Both the position numbers and the translations under genes were made by a program. The notes under the pieces are model-generated. The model was given only the letters and a program-made list of their open reading frames with translations. It ran no database searches and was not told where the DNA came from. Source: Silene latifolia (Eukaryota > Streptophyta > Magnoliopsida > Caryophyllales > Caryophyllaceae). From it: a stretch of DNA of 64,000 bases. The DNA lies in NCBI RefSeq assembly GCF_048544455.1, contig NC_133526.1, forward strand, positions 3,364,001 through 3,428,000, read 5' to 3'. Shown piece after piece: positions 47,741 to 59,679 of the stretch. Within the stretch, counting starts at the first letter, position 1; every line of letters starts with the position of its first letter.

Positions 47741-50223
47741 TCCGTATATGCTAACCTGAATGAAGCTAACAGGGTCCGGAGATTTGTTCATAATTTGTTC
47801 AATGCGTTCAACAACCTGATATAATGATCGACAATATTATCGTTTTATCAATTGATTTTCTCGATTCGAAATCGAAAAGTGGGGATATTATAATAAGTAA
47901 TGAGAAAAAAAAAAAAAAAATACCCCGGATTTAAGCAAGATGCCTTGAGTATCATTGACAACAAGCCAACCAAGACGCCAACCAGGAACAATCCATCGCT
48001 TAGATAAAGAGCCAAGGGTGATCACGGGAACTATGGACGCAAACTCGCCCATTGGCACAAAGGGATTATTTCCGAATGTAAGTTGACCATATACTTCGTC
48101 ACTTATTATCATTATCCCAAGCTTTCTTGCAATTTCTGCTACCTAATAAATCATTTAATTTCAACAATTACAACAATATTCATATTCATATCCTATAAAA
48201 AAATACTCCGTCTTAAATCATTTATTGTCATGCTAATAATCACGTATACCAAGTTAGCTACACTTAGACCTGTACTCGGGCCGGGGTCTCCTGGCCAGAC
48301 CCGGGCCAGGCCAGGATGGGGGCTTGGCCGGACTGACGGGCCTCACCAATTTTTTTTCATATTTTTGCTAAAAAGGAGGATCGGGCTGAAATTTTAGGAC
48401 CCGGCAAGGCCAGAGCCATCGGCGGGCCAGGGTCGGGCCAGGCTCGTTCAGGCCATGTTGCATAAAATAACTAGCCAAGGTGGGTCGGGCCGGTCCAGTC
48501 CGTGCTGATGGCCAGCTCTAGCTACACTTTTAATACTGTGACGCATGTTCTAATTCACAAATGTCTCAAATCGGGCCAATTATTTCAAATTTAACATATA
48601 AATGCACTAAAAACATGGTCAAAGTATCGCATTGAAAACCATGCAGTCAAACGGGAAGAAAACAGAAAAATGGATGGAGTAAATAGCAGTCGATACGATA
48701 CGTACCTTTTGCAAATGGTTGTAAGTGAAAACATTACCACAAGGATTTCCAGGATTAATAAGAACCATAGCAACAGTATTTGAATCAGCTTGAGCTTCAA
48801 CTGAATTAAGATCAACTTCCCATCCATTTTCAGGAACAAGATCAAAATGTCTAGCTTCGAGTCCAATATAAGCCGACCGAATTTCGTAGTATGGGTAACC
48901 GGGTCTAGGTAGCAATATGTTAGCCCCGGGTCGAGACAGCATTGAAAGTGTTACATCTATTGCTTGTGTGCAACCAACTGTTAGGAATACTCCGCTTGCG
49001 GATAGCGTATATGGAAGATCGTACGATAAATACTCTGCTACGGCCCTGTTCAGTATCTTAACGTGAGTCGGTCTCTTGAAAGATTTACAGTCGTAAATGT
49101 GATAAAGGCTAATTGGAACTAAATTAACATGTGATTAATTTTTTCAAACAGGTTATTCTGTTAAATAATTAAGACGGAGGTATTATAGACGATAAATATC
49201 ATATTCAATTCACGTATCATTGAATTTGAATAAGCAATAATATAATTATTAGTAGTAACTTACGTATAAAGTTTCCAATTATACACCTATGATATTCGTC
49301 GATTCGCGTAATTACGGCTAAATTAAGTTAATCATTCCGTTGAGAAACCAACCATATATCACGCATAGTTTCGTAGTCGAATATCGATACCGAGCACATA
49401 GTTTATACGGAAGATATAGTTTTGCATAGGTAACGCCTGAATAACATAGGTTGACAGTTGTATTACTTGTATACTAAGCCGTCATTAAATAAAATATCTT
49501 AGGATATTTATCTACAGATGAATTAATCTAAATAGTCTTATAAGAGAAATAGGTAAATAAATGACCGGAACGGAGGGAGCAGTTTATAGACAATTTCATC
49601 AAGCAACACTAACGAATTCATCAACAAATAATTCATAATACGTGTTATATTAGGAAATAAAAGTCGTCACATGTTGACATCCATTGGTAAAAGTAAATTT
49701 CTGTATAACCTTCTCATATTCACCAAATTTCGATATTTATACTCGGTATATAAATGGCTAATAATTAATGGAAAATCACATTTTATCAAAAATTCAAGTA
49801 ACTATTAAAATCCACGAAACACACAAAAAATACAATTTAGTGACATTAAATGAAAAAGATTTAAAAAAAAATAAAAATAAAAGAGAGATGAATATACTTT
49901 CTAGCGGGGAGAAGACCGGTGGCGGTGGCATAAGAGTTGAAGTTACCGGACTGGATAGCTTCAACGACCGCATCTTCGGCATTACGACAAGTTCGAAAAC
50001 ACGGGAAAATGGAAGGATCACCATGGCCAAGTGCAAGCATTGACCTCTTATCATTAGGGTTCATCGTCACCATTATCATTGTTCTCGCTTCTCGTACCGT
50101 ATAACTTTTTGTATTATTATTATTAGTAGTAGTAATATTCTTATTACTATTATTATTGTTATTTACATCTTCCTTGCTTACGAAATTCCATTTAATTATC
50201 TCTTTTGTTTCTCCCTTTGCCAT
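46559..50223 (-). CDS. TAT: Tyrosine aminotransferase-family PLP enzyme
   Basis: Seven exons on the minus strand: 50223-49898, 49045-48706, 48142-47924, 47815-47756, 47578-47423, 47301-47208, 46686-46559. All introns are GT-AG and the total is 440 residues plus stop. Fold-type I aminotransferase motifs are kept: N209 (N-P-G-N-P-C-G), D237 and Y240 (S-D-E-V-Y-G), the PLP lysine K270 (S-L-S-K-R-W) and the substrate arginine R409 (N-W-L-R-I). The [11 protein letters not shown] form is usual for plant TATs, distinct from SUR1 C-S lyases (S-K-G-W). The enzyme would convert tyrosine to 4-hydroxyphenylpyruvate, which feeds tocopherol, plastoquinone and tyrosine breakdown. An Asn-rich stretch (residues about 20-37) is odd. 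Nicotianamine or other aminotransferases of the same family are possible. Confidence 0.93.
46732..47154 (+). mobile_element. Non-autonomous Helitron in TAT intron 6
   Basis: The 5' end is TCTCTCTATATACTAAGAG, preceded by A. The 3' end has a short hairpin (GCGC ATT GCGC) and, 13 bases later, CTAG followed by T. 423 bp, non-coding. Its start resembles that of the Helitron at 31439. Confidence 0.85.
47710..47739. repeat. (TA)n microsatellite in TAT intron 4
   Basis: A run of about 15 TA units. Confidence 0.9.
48256..48529. mobile_element. GC-rich small transposon with 10-bp target duplication, TAT intron 2
   Basis: Element 48266-48519 (254 bp) begins AGACCTGTAC and ends GGCCAGCTCT (complement AGAGCTGGCC). 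It is flanked by the perfect 10-bp repeat AGCTACACTT (48256-48265, 48520-48529). The inside is rich in CGGGCC/GGCCAGG repeats, unlike its AT-rich host intron. It shares terminus type and target-site length with the element at 58474-59074. Confidence 0.8.
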
Positions 50224-50286
50224 GTTTTTTTTGTTTAAATTTTATTGGTCTAAGGAGTTTGTATGTAGCTAGTCTTCTTAGGCTTG

Positions 50287-50294
50287 TATATATA
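50287..50294 (-). promoter_or_regulatory. TATA box of the TAT gene
   Basis: Minus-strand TATATATA about 65 bp upstream of the start codon, in the context ctatatatac. It predicts a 5' UTR of about 35 bases. Confidence 0.6.
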
Positions 50295-50299
50295 GAGAA

Positions 50300-50393
50300 A
50301 TAAACGTAGTATGGGTTTTAAAACGTGGTTGGAATTAGTTAATTGATTAGTAAAAGGGTTTTCTAAACTATGCCCACTAGACACACATAGGAT

Positions 50394-50425
<32 letters not shown>

Positions 50426-53260
50426 GTTTTTATGGGAAATTGAAATATCCTATTACTTTTATTTTTCTTTACAATAAATACATTTAATTATTTCCTTTTT
50501 TTTTCTTATCCTATGACTAATGGGCATATGCCTAATGGGCATAAGTTAGAAAAACACTAAAATAATAAAGGGTAATGAAAATACACGAATCCTAACTCCT
50601 AATAAATATTACCTCCATCTCACTTACGTTGTTTCCTTTTAATTTCAATTATTATCAAAAATTAAAATCTTTTATGTTGAAAAACATTTAAGTATATATA
50701 GGAATATATTGTAATCGTAATTGTAATTGTAATAATATTATAATTATTATGATTGATACGAGTGATTCCTACAGTTGCCTATTTAGAAGATTCATAGTGA
50801 TTCCTACAGTTGCCTATTTAGAAGATTCTAAGTCTAGCCGTCTAGGTTTAGGGGTATGTCGAATACTGTATAAATCGTCTCTTGTCGTAATCTTGATAGA
50901 AAGAATGATTCAAGGATATCATAGTCCACGGTCGTCAAAAAAGACCGGCCATGAAAAAAAAAGGGCCTAATAAGAAATTACAGTCGGGGAGGTTTAGTCT
51001 GTAAATACACGATGCTTATTATCTATATCTATTTTTATATTTCGGTTTGAAGCAAACAAGTTCATGGTTACTGTATATTATGAAAAAACAGCCGTCAAAT
51101 TTAACTAATTAATTAAATTAAATTATGGGATAATAAAGACACGGTGGAGTAAATAGCAATGTTAATTTGCTAGCCTGTTTTTATGGTTTTTCATTTGTTG
51201 GAACTTGGAAGTAACCATCAGCTTAGCTAATACGATATATAGGCCTAATGCTTGCCACTTCTTAGGACGTGAATCCATGCCAGCCAATTTCATGCCATAC
51301 CGTAGTCTACGTCGCATTTAGACTTTATCCTAATATCAAATAATTTATTCCCACTAATAAATTTCTGTTATTTTATTGAAAATGTCTTAACTTAGTGATA
51401 AAACAGAGGTATTGTGATAATAGATTACAGGTTCGAATTCTCTTCCCCCTATATTATACTGTCACAGTAGATTTTCTGAGAGATCGTCTCTCACTACATT
51501 AATCAGTAACATTTCTTTGAGTTTAACCGATATTGTTATTACTCAGCTCATTTAACCTCAACAATTATTTTATATTTAAATACAACAAAAATCCTAATTC
51601 CGCCATAGACTTTAACTAATACGGTATTACGGTATAATCATTGACTGGCAATTAGTTCAGACCGCATTAATATTAAATTTTCGGTTGATATTGTTTACTC
51701 TACACCAAAAAAAATGGTCATCAAGTTGTAGAAAAATAAAATATAGACGGATGTACCATTTTGACATATTACGCTATAATCATTGACCGATAATTAGTTC
51801 AGACCGCATTAATATTAAATTTTCAGTTGATATTGTTTACTCTACACCAAAAAAAAAAAATGATCATCAAGTTGTAGAAAAATAAAATATAGACGGATGT
51901 ACCATTTTGACATAGGTTTGGTCAAGGTAAGTAGAACATTCAATTCGCATGTATGTCCTCATCAATTGGGTTGTCTTTTAATTTTGATGGTGAACTAGTA
52001 GAAAAATCTTACAATAGAATGATGTAATTAATTAGTATATGTGTCGATATTAAGTGTAATTAAACATATGTATGTGTCGAATATTACATGCTATAATTGT
52101 TCATGTAATATTACAAAACGAGTTGAGTCGATCATGGCCATAAAAAGGAACGAGAAAGAGTTCATTTTTTATAAACGCCTTAAAATCCTTTATCTCAAAT
52201 AAATTGATGATGAAACTAACTCAATGTATGTTAAAATATAAAATCATTCATCGAGACTCTAATGATAAGTGATAACATCATGAATCAACTATTTGAGCTG
52301 AAAATTGAGACTTCGTCAATAATTTCATACCTAAATATACTATGCCAATACGGCAATACGAGTATGTTATAGTAAAACGTAAATAATATCGAAACAAATG
52401 TTATTTTCACAATCCTATATACTTAAGGAATATACTCCCTAAAATTTATGTATGTATGTCGTTAGAATGAGCACATAGTTGTACAAATTAATGTAACATT
52501 ATGGTTGATTCTTTAGATTCGTTGGTACCACCGGTCAATTTTCTTGAAATGGGTTGTTGACTCATGGATAAGGAGTGTAGCATGCACTACTTTTAGTTAG
52601 GTTTGCTTGGAAGTATGTTATTTACTTGGTATTGAGTAGCGGCCAATTTAGAGGGTTAGTAGGAGTGTCTATACCCATTAAAAAATGAAAATGTAGTAAG
52701 TTTTAGTTAAATTTTCAAAAAAAAACTCAAATTTATCTTATGACATTACTTGTTTATCCTTGTCAGAATTTTTCGTCCGCCTTAATTGCAAATCCTGCTT
52801 CCGCCACTGGTACGGAGTATCAATCAAGTCATGGTGGATTCGGGGAATGTCGTTTTCAAGTTGAGATAAACTCTTCCACTTAACACATTACACTTCCAAT
52901 AAAAAAAATGGTAACTATATATACCAAAGTGATTATGTGTCATTAAAAAAATGGAACATATAAGATGGGACACAAAATGGGATTGGAGACTCGCACTGGT
53001 CATTTTCGACTTTGCGAGAATTAGAAACAGATTGAGTTAAGTCGAATCTATGTTGAATTCGATCTCGGGTCTGTTATTATCAAGTTGTTTAGGTAAATGA
53101 TCAATTTGCAATAATAAACATTCAGGTTAAGTCATATTGGTCCGTGATATGGATCAATTATATATATCAGAGTGTTTATTTCTCATTAGGAGAAGCAATG
53201 AGACATAAAATAAAACATAAAATGGGATAACAGATTTGCACTGGTCATTTTCGATTTTGC
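50300..53260. other. AT-rich spacer upstream of TAT
   Basis: No gene recognised. Contains an A tract (50393-50420), a 36-bp direct duplication (about 50763-50834) and the 142-bp tandem pair at 51626. Near 52640-52810 there is degenerate GGCGG-type MITE sequence. Confidence 0.5.
51626..51915. repeat. Tandem duplication of a 142-bp unit
   Basis: Two adjacent copies (51626-51767, 51768-51915) beginning attacg.tataatcattgac, nearly identical except for an A-tract length change and a few substitutions. Non-coding. Confidence 0.9.
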
Positions 53261-53266
53261 AAGAAT

Positions 53267-53569
53267 TAAGGGGCCGTTTGGTTCAAAGAGTTGGAATGGA
53301 TTGGAATGGAATGAAATACCATGAGGGGATGGATTTAGAACCCCATACCTATTATTTATTGTTTGGTTCAATCTAAAATCATATAGAGGGGGAATGGAGT
53401 TAGAAACCTAAGTGGGAAGGTGGGTATGAGATTCCAAATTTCCAAGGGGTTGGGGTGGAATTAAAATCCATCAGGATTCTAACTCCATTCCAAAATGCCC
53501 CAACCAAACACTAGAATCACTCAAATCCATTCCATTCCATTCTAACACCCCCAACCAAACACCCCCTAA
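53267..53569. mobile_element. Tourist-like (PIF/Harbinger) MITE
   Basis: Element 53270-53566 (297 bp) with termini GGGGCCGTTTGGTT and the complement of GGGGGTGTTTGGTT. TAA duplications lie at 53267-53269 and 53567-53569. Sub-terminal TGGAATGGA repeats and their complements occur at both ends. Confidence 0.88.
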
Positions 53570-54149
53570 GGTTTATAAGTAGAGACGTGGAGTTATATAG
53601 GTCTCATCAATAAACTAGTGTAAGCATGATAAAGGACGTTATGAAGTTGTTAACAAACAAATGCTTTCGGTTTTTTCCGGTATATACTCCCTCCAATTTC
53701 CTTTTATCTTCCCTTTTCTTTTGGGCACAAAAATTAAGAAAGGGGAAGAAAGAAGGAATAAAGTAGAATAAAGTATTGTAAATTGTGTAGTTTATAGAGG
53801 AGAGAAAATAATAAAGAATGAATAATGAATAAAGAATAGATAAAGTAATGAGAGTTGTTGATTTTTTAGGAGAGAGAAATTAATAAAAGATGAATCCAGC
53901 TTACCAAAAAAGGAAAGAGGAAAGATAATCAAACTTGTATGAAAAAGGAAAGAGGGAAGATAATAGAAAATTGGAGGGAGTATTAATTAGTGACTCCAAC
54001 GCAAAAGTTTAATCGCAACACATAAAAGTTAACTAAGGGCTAACAAACGATGTTGAGAATGATTGAATACATTGAAAGATGCAGTAAATTTCAAAAAAAC
54101 GTAAACATCTAAAGGTTGCGGATTCTTCAGAATTAGGTTAGGAAATGGC

Positions 54150-54361
54150 TACTCCCTCTGTCCCGGTTATTTATTGTTCTTTTTTATTTTTGGGTGTCTC
54201 AGTTAATTGTTGTCATTTTTATTTTAAGAATTAATTTGATGAACAATTTGATCATTCACACCCAATTTGTTCCACTTATCATCTGTTAATTGGCCACTTT
54301 CTTTTTCCTTAATTTTTGAGCCAAAATTAAATGACAACAATTGATCAGGACGGAGAGAGTA
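54150..54361. mobile_element. Stowaway-like MITE
   Basis: Element 54152-54359 (208 bp), termini CTCCCTCTGTCCCGG and the complement of CTCTCTCCGTCCTG, flanked by TA. Closely related to the element at 59468-59677. Confidence 0.88.
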
Positions 54362-56936
54362 CTTCTTACGAGTAGTTACATGAGATCAAATACAAGTTAT
54401 ACAAGTGAAGTGATATGTGTCATTGTTGATTTGGTTTTTGCGTTGAAGTTCCTTGACTCTTGGATTATATATATAGCTTTAGATTTATATCAATCATATA
54501 TTATATTAAAGCTGAAACCATCAGCCTAATAATATGCCACGTGTCATCAGCCTATCTATGTGCCATGTGTCATAACTTCAATTATTTAGTAATATTTTAT
54601 TTAACATATAAGTGTTAGCAATTACCTAATTTGAAACAATCACCCAAAACACAAAATCAATTTAGAAATTCAAATTTTTAAAACTTCCCTATAATAACTG
54701 TTGAAATTTTGGCAAAATTAATTAATCTATTAATCAGTTTGGTCAAATTTGTCAACTTTTGAAAATTATTACAAAATATGAAAGGTATCTGAAAAAACTA
54801 ACCATGCGCATACTCCATAATTAGACCTAACGTCAATTATTTAGTACTAATACTAGACTATGTATTATCTTCTGTCATTTTTTTATCACTAATTCCCAGT
54901 TTTTCATTTGATATCTCCATTAATATCAATATTAGTATTATGTTCATGAATTTCGCTATTACCTTCGACATTGGTTATCATTAGAAGAGGACTTAATGTA
55001 AGTACATAGTGATATAACTTTTGTAAATTTTTCATGAATTCTCTGTAACCGAAATTCGAATCTTGCAGCGAAATTCTACCGCATGTTTAGTTTTAGGATA
55101 GATTAGAATGTAATCTTTTTAAAAACGGCATATAAAAACTTCAGAAGGAAAGTTGATAATTTTAAGTTGATTTGGGCGCAATTTTAGGATAGAATTTTTG
55201 TACAATATTATTCTTTTACCCGTTCAAAATATCAATCTCGCACCGAAATTCTACTGCAATTTTAGGTTTAGGATAGATTAAAATGTACAACATATAAAAA
55301 CTTCAGAAGGAAAGTTTCTAATTTTAAGTTGATTTGGGCACATTTTAATTTATACAATATTTTTTGATTGATTTAATTAAGAAAGGCATAGTTAGAGATT
55401 TAGAGATGTGGTCAGTTTTTATGCAATCAAATCAAAAGATTCAAAAATCAACGTTAACCTGGTCTAATTAAGGTTAGTAGATATGCTTTGTTTTCATTTA
55501 TCCGAAAATCTAGCCCACAATTAAGTAACTAATTCATTTTTTTGGTGAGATTATATTAAAGGCTATATCCTTGCCTAAATTAACACGAGTGAGTATAGGA
55601 AACAATCTTATCTTTTCTTATATATTCCTACTAATTTTGTGATATCGGTTATATCGATTTATAAGAATGATAATGATTATTCCAGAAAAAACATATGAAA
55701 AAAGATGCACAGTTGGTTTACGTAAAACAAATGAACATCTAAAATGCTCAATGTAAATGTTACAAGAATAGGTACCCTAGATTTTTGGAACAAATTATCA
55801 TCATGAACTTCCCTGCTAATTGCTTATTCTATACATATATGATTGTTAATGAAGTAGATTATTTTCATGTGTTCACGTTTTTGTGTTTGTTTATTGTGCT
55901 TTGTTTTTCTTTTTAATGCAGGGAACATAAGAAATAAGATCCAGAAGCATGACTAACATCTATACACGATTACATGTATATATTTTTTTAATTTTTTTTT
56001 TTTGCGTAATTAACCACCTTGAATTTCTATTTACAGGAGTCCGTCCCTTCGAATTTTTATTCTATTTTGTTAGATTCATCATCCTATTTAAGAACTACTC
56101 ACCAATAAAACGGATAATTGATTTAGAGGCGGGAAGTGGCAATGAAGCCCCATACATCATCTACCTCTTTGATTTTATTTGGTTATGTTCATCATTTAAT
56201 TCCAGAACTACACCAAAAAAAAAAAAGTCGAGCGGGATTCCACTAACAAAGATGAGTATGTTCATTAATTAATTGTTCCAAGTTCAAAAGGCATTTACAT
56301 GACGTTTACGATTAATGCTCAACAAATAATGGTCCTATGAGAGGATAAAATCTACATATTCATACATTGAAAGAAACAGTCCGATACAATGCAAACGTGT
56401 TCATGGTATGAGAAGGATAAATTACATGTTACGATGATTAGAACCAGATACGGCCTACTTTGTTTGTCAAGTCGGCTCTGTATAACATATTAGGAAATGA
56501 TTTTTCTTTTGCCGGATCGTCATGTAAATTTGTATTAAGACGTTTACAAGAAAAAATCATTGTCATTCTTGGCATTAAAATATTTTTAGAGCTCACAAAT
56601 AGTATGCAACACATACACGCACAAGTTCAAACGGCTCCATTTTTTCATACTCAAGCTTCGACAGTGTCTATTTATTTCTCCCTATATTTTGGTCGTTTGT
56701 TTAACTAAAGATGGTGGCAAAGAGGAAGATGCAATAAGCTATCAACTTTCTCATTCTCATGATTTTGAACGTATTTTCTTGGGTATATATATTTTCATAT
56801 TTGGCCCAACTTTTAAGACAGTTTTTCTACTTAATATGCACAAACTAGACCAAATAATTAATTTTAAGAAAGTTCACTACAATAATGTTGCTATGCACAT
56901 TATAAAAAATAATAACATAATAATAATGCAACTAAA

Positions 56937-57197
56937 TACTCCCTCCGATCCAGACCAAAGGTAACATTGACTTTTTCACACTTGTCGAGACACGTTTTGC
57001 AACGTAAATATCTTTAGTTACACATTATTAAAAATTATAAAAATTTGATATTCTTATAGCATTCATGACGATGAATCAAACAAGATCTCACATGAATATA
57101 TTTTGTCTTAGAGATTAAGAATAATATCGAAGATTACCTACGACCATGAATAGTGGCAAAAAGTCAATGTTACCTTTGGTCTGGATCGGAGGGAGTA
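56937..57197. mobile_element. Stowaway-like MITE with long perfect termini
   Basis: Element 56939-57195 (257 bp). About 41 bases at each end are perfectly complementary (CTCCCTCCGATCCAGACCAA...). TA lies on both sides. Confidence 0.93.
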
Positions 57198-57539
57198 TCA
57201 TTTAATTTGTACAAGCACAAACGTTGCGGGGGAATTTACTGGATATAATAAAGTTCAATTAATGAAGAATAAGGGTGCAAAGTTGATACCATCAAGTTAA
57301 CTGATATTGAGTAAGTTTGTATATGAACCCAATTGCAAAGTGATCGATATCATCTTCATTTTATCCTTATTCTTTGCATAGTAAGTGTCCTATCGGTCAT
57401 TATTTTGTGAATAAATATGTTCAATCTCCTATTTTAGATTATCTCAAGTTAACTGTGTTGCATGATAAAATGAATTACATTATTCAGAGGCAAGTGTCAT
57501 CATGACATAATAAAAAAAACAAAAGAAATAAAAAAAATA

Positions 57540-58010
57540 GTATCTGGCGACTTAAAAGGCGAATGAATACCGTTGATGGTGGGATGAAGGTCGTGATAAG
57601 GAAGGGGCCGCTATGGGTTGGTGATCGATGATGGGGGTGGGGAGTTGCATAATGTTACGAGAAGGGTTAGGGATCATGCATGGGGTAAGCTGTGATAGTG
57701 GTTATACTGGAGGTATGGTGGGGGACGTATGAGAGAGTGGAGGCAGAGGGGGGTAGGGGCGTTGGCGGATGTAGGATATGAATTGTAGGGTGGTGGTTGT
57801 TTGTGGGGGTTTACTGAGATATGGGTTGAGAAGGGCATCATGGTCCGAGGTGTTGGTTGTGGTGACCACTGCGGTGGATGGTCTATTGGTGGGTCATGAG
57901 GTTGTCGATTAGTGATGGCGAACGTTGCTTCTAGACGTCCAGGTGCTGGTGGGTGGGAGAGGAAATGAGAAAGAAGGTAGGGAATTGATAGGAGGACAAA
58001 CAAAAGAGGT
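57540..58010. other. GT/GGG-rich strand-asymmetric stretch
   Basis: Plus strand is rich in GGTTG/GGGTGG; the minus strand can be read as a Pro-rich 109-codon ORF. The pattern looks compositional and no domain is visible. Confidence 0.4.
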
Positions 58011-58437
58011 ATTATGGGAAAAAAACATACAACAATGAGTAAATTTAAATGTATATTGCCTAAATAAACAGGTTATGGAATCTAAAATAATTTTTTTTCA
58101 CTTTTCAGATTTCACCTTTTATACGTGAAAAACTCGAGGAAAAAAAAAGGCATAGTACTTCGAATAAAATTAAGCAACATAAAATTATCAAAAGTGGAGG
58201 TAGATAAAGCAAAATTTTCTAAAATTTAGTAATTTACTAAATCCAAAAATTACGTAAGTTTTTACTTTTAAAAATACTTTATATTATCACCCGTGCAGTG
58301 CACGGGTTCAAAAACTAGTTATGATTTATTATGACGAGGTTAGTCTTCTATAAGACAATTTTACACTAATACAGATATAAAACGGATCCAAATATAGTCA
58401 TGTTAGTGAGTAAAAGTAGTGTTACTATACACAAAAT

Positions 58438-59222
58438 CTCATTGAAGACGGCACGTATCCGTCACTTTGGAGTAGACCTGTCAAAACTCGACCCGACCCG
58501 ACCCGACCCGACCCGTTTTCTTAGGGTTACAAACCCGGTTTTTTTGACCCGCGACCCGTTTGACCCGAACCCGAAATGACCCGTTATTTTAGGGTCGAGA
58601 CCCGACCCGAACGGGTCGACCCGTTGGGTCAAGGGAAAATCATGAATTTTATTAAAAATATTATTATTTATATATTATATTTGAAAATATAGTTAAAAAA
58701 TTATTTTTTTATTACTTAAAATTAAAAATTCAACTAAAAAGTCAATTTTATATAACTTTTATAATATTTAATAATAAAATAATTATTAAAAAAACTTTAT
58801 TTTAATAATTATATCAATATAATTATTGTATATGATGAATATGACTAAAATAATAATTTTAAACATATTTTAATTTTTAAAAATATATTTTTTAAATTAA
58901 AAAAATCGTTTAAAAAAGGCGTTTAAAATTATTTCTTGACCCATATTCTGACCCTAACCCGACCCGTGAGCCGTATGACCCGACCCGTATCTGACTCGAC
59001 CCGTATTTGACCCGACCCGTATTCTGACACGACCCGTATGACCCGACCCGGGACCCGACCCGTTTGACAGGTCTACTTTGGAGTGACGGATACCATTTCC
59101 TCTCACAAATGATTCAAATAGAGGAGAGAGGGAAGCACATGGCGGTGCCCTCATCTTGTCCCCCTATCCGTTTTATGAGTGACATTACCCGTTACTTGCT
59201 CCGACCCGTCTTCAGCAAGACT
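58438..59222. mobile_element. TCTCATTGAAGAC-type MITE carrying a nested element
   Basis: Left end TCTCATTGAAGACGG and right end the complement of TAGTCTTGCTGAAGACGG, related to the repeat at 20843-21035. It is split at 58474 by the AGACCTGT element. Confidence 0.7.
58464..59084. mobile_element. AGACCTGTCAAA element with GACCCG arrays and 10-bp target duplication
   Basis: Element 58474-59074 (601 bp) with exact inverted termini AGACCTGTCAAA / TTTGACAGGTCT. The perfect 10-bp duplication ACTTTGGAGT is at 58464-58473 and 59075-59084. Sub-terminal arrays of GACCC/GACCCG flank an AT-rich core (58640-58930). No gene. Class not certain; 9-10-bp duplications suggest Mutator-like. Confidence 0.88.
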
Positions 59223-59465
59223 AACTGGTTACTATAATGTTCCCTTTTACAATAAATTCTAAAACTACTTAACAAAACGGATTGAAAAATCAGACTGGAG
59301 TAAAAAACTCGAAGTCCAACCAAAAAGCCCAATAAAGTATCTAGTTGGTAGTTGGTTCATGACTCGAATGGACAGACTCTAATAAAAGCCTAATATCCCT
59401 AATCATTTGGCCCAATTTTTCTTCACAATTTGGTTTTGTAAGAAGACACAGCTGTTAGAATTATA

Positions 59466-59679
59466 TACTCCCTCTGTCCAGGTTATTTGTTGTCATTTTT
59501 TATTTTTGGGTATCTCAGTTATTTGTTGTCCTTTCTATTTTAGGAATGAATTTGATGAGTAATTTGATCATTTACATTCAATTTATTCCACATGTCATTT
59601 AGTAATTGACCTCTTCCCTCTTTCCTTGGTCTTTATGCCAAAACCAAAGGACAACAAATGACCGAGACGGAGGAAGTAT
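59466..59679. mobile_element. Stowaway-like MITE
   Basis: Element 59468-59677 (210 bp), termini CTCCCTCTGTCCAGG and the complement of CTTCCTCCGTCTCGG, TA on both sides. Same family as 54152-54359. Confidence 0.85.

Larger units (their letters stand above)
54494..58318 (+). mobile_element. Candidate Helitron (3' end clear, 5' end uncertain)
   Basis: The 3' end is a perfect 8-bp-stem hairpin (CCCGTGCA G TGCACGGG, 58290-58306), then 12 bases to CTAG followed by T. A possible 5' end TCATATATTATATTAAAGC lies at 54494 after an A. That would give 3.8 kb with a nested Stowaway. No Rep or helicase motif was recognised, and the ORFs at 55949-56708 have no known domain. A closer 5' end may exist. Confidence 0.45.

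Noticed and set aside
55949-56708. ORFs of 107 and 82 codons that look Phe/Ile-rich, with an acceptor-like TTTTTCTTTTTAATGCAG just upstream
   Set aside because: All three frames after the putative acceptor reach a stop quickly, and no domain is visible; probably compositional or decayed Helitron cargo.
57674-58003. 109-codon proline-rich minus-strand ORF
   Set aside because: Reads from a strand-asymmetric GGT/GGG-rich stretch; no domain, and the amino-acid bias follows base composition.
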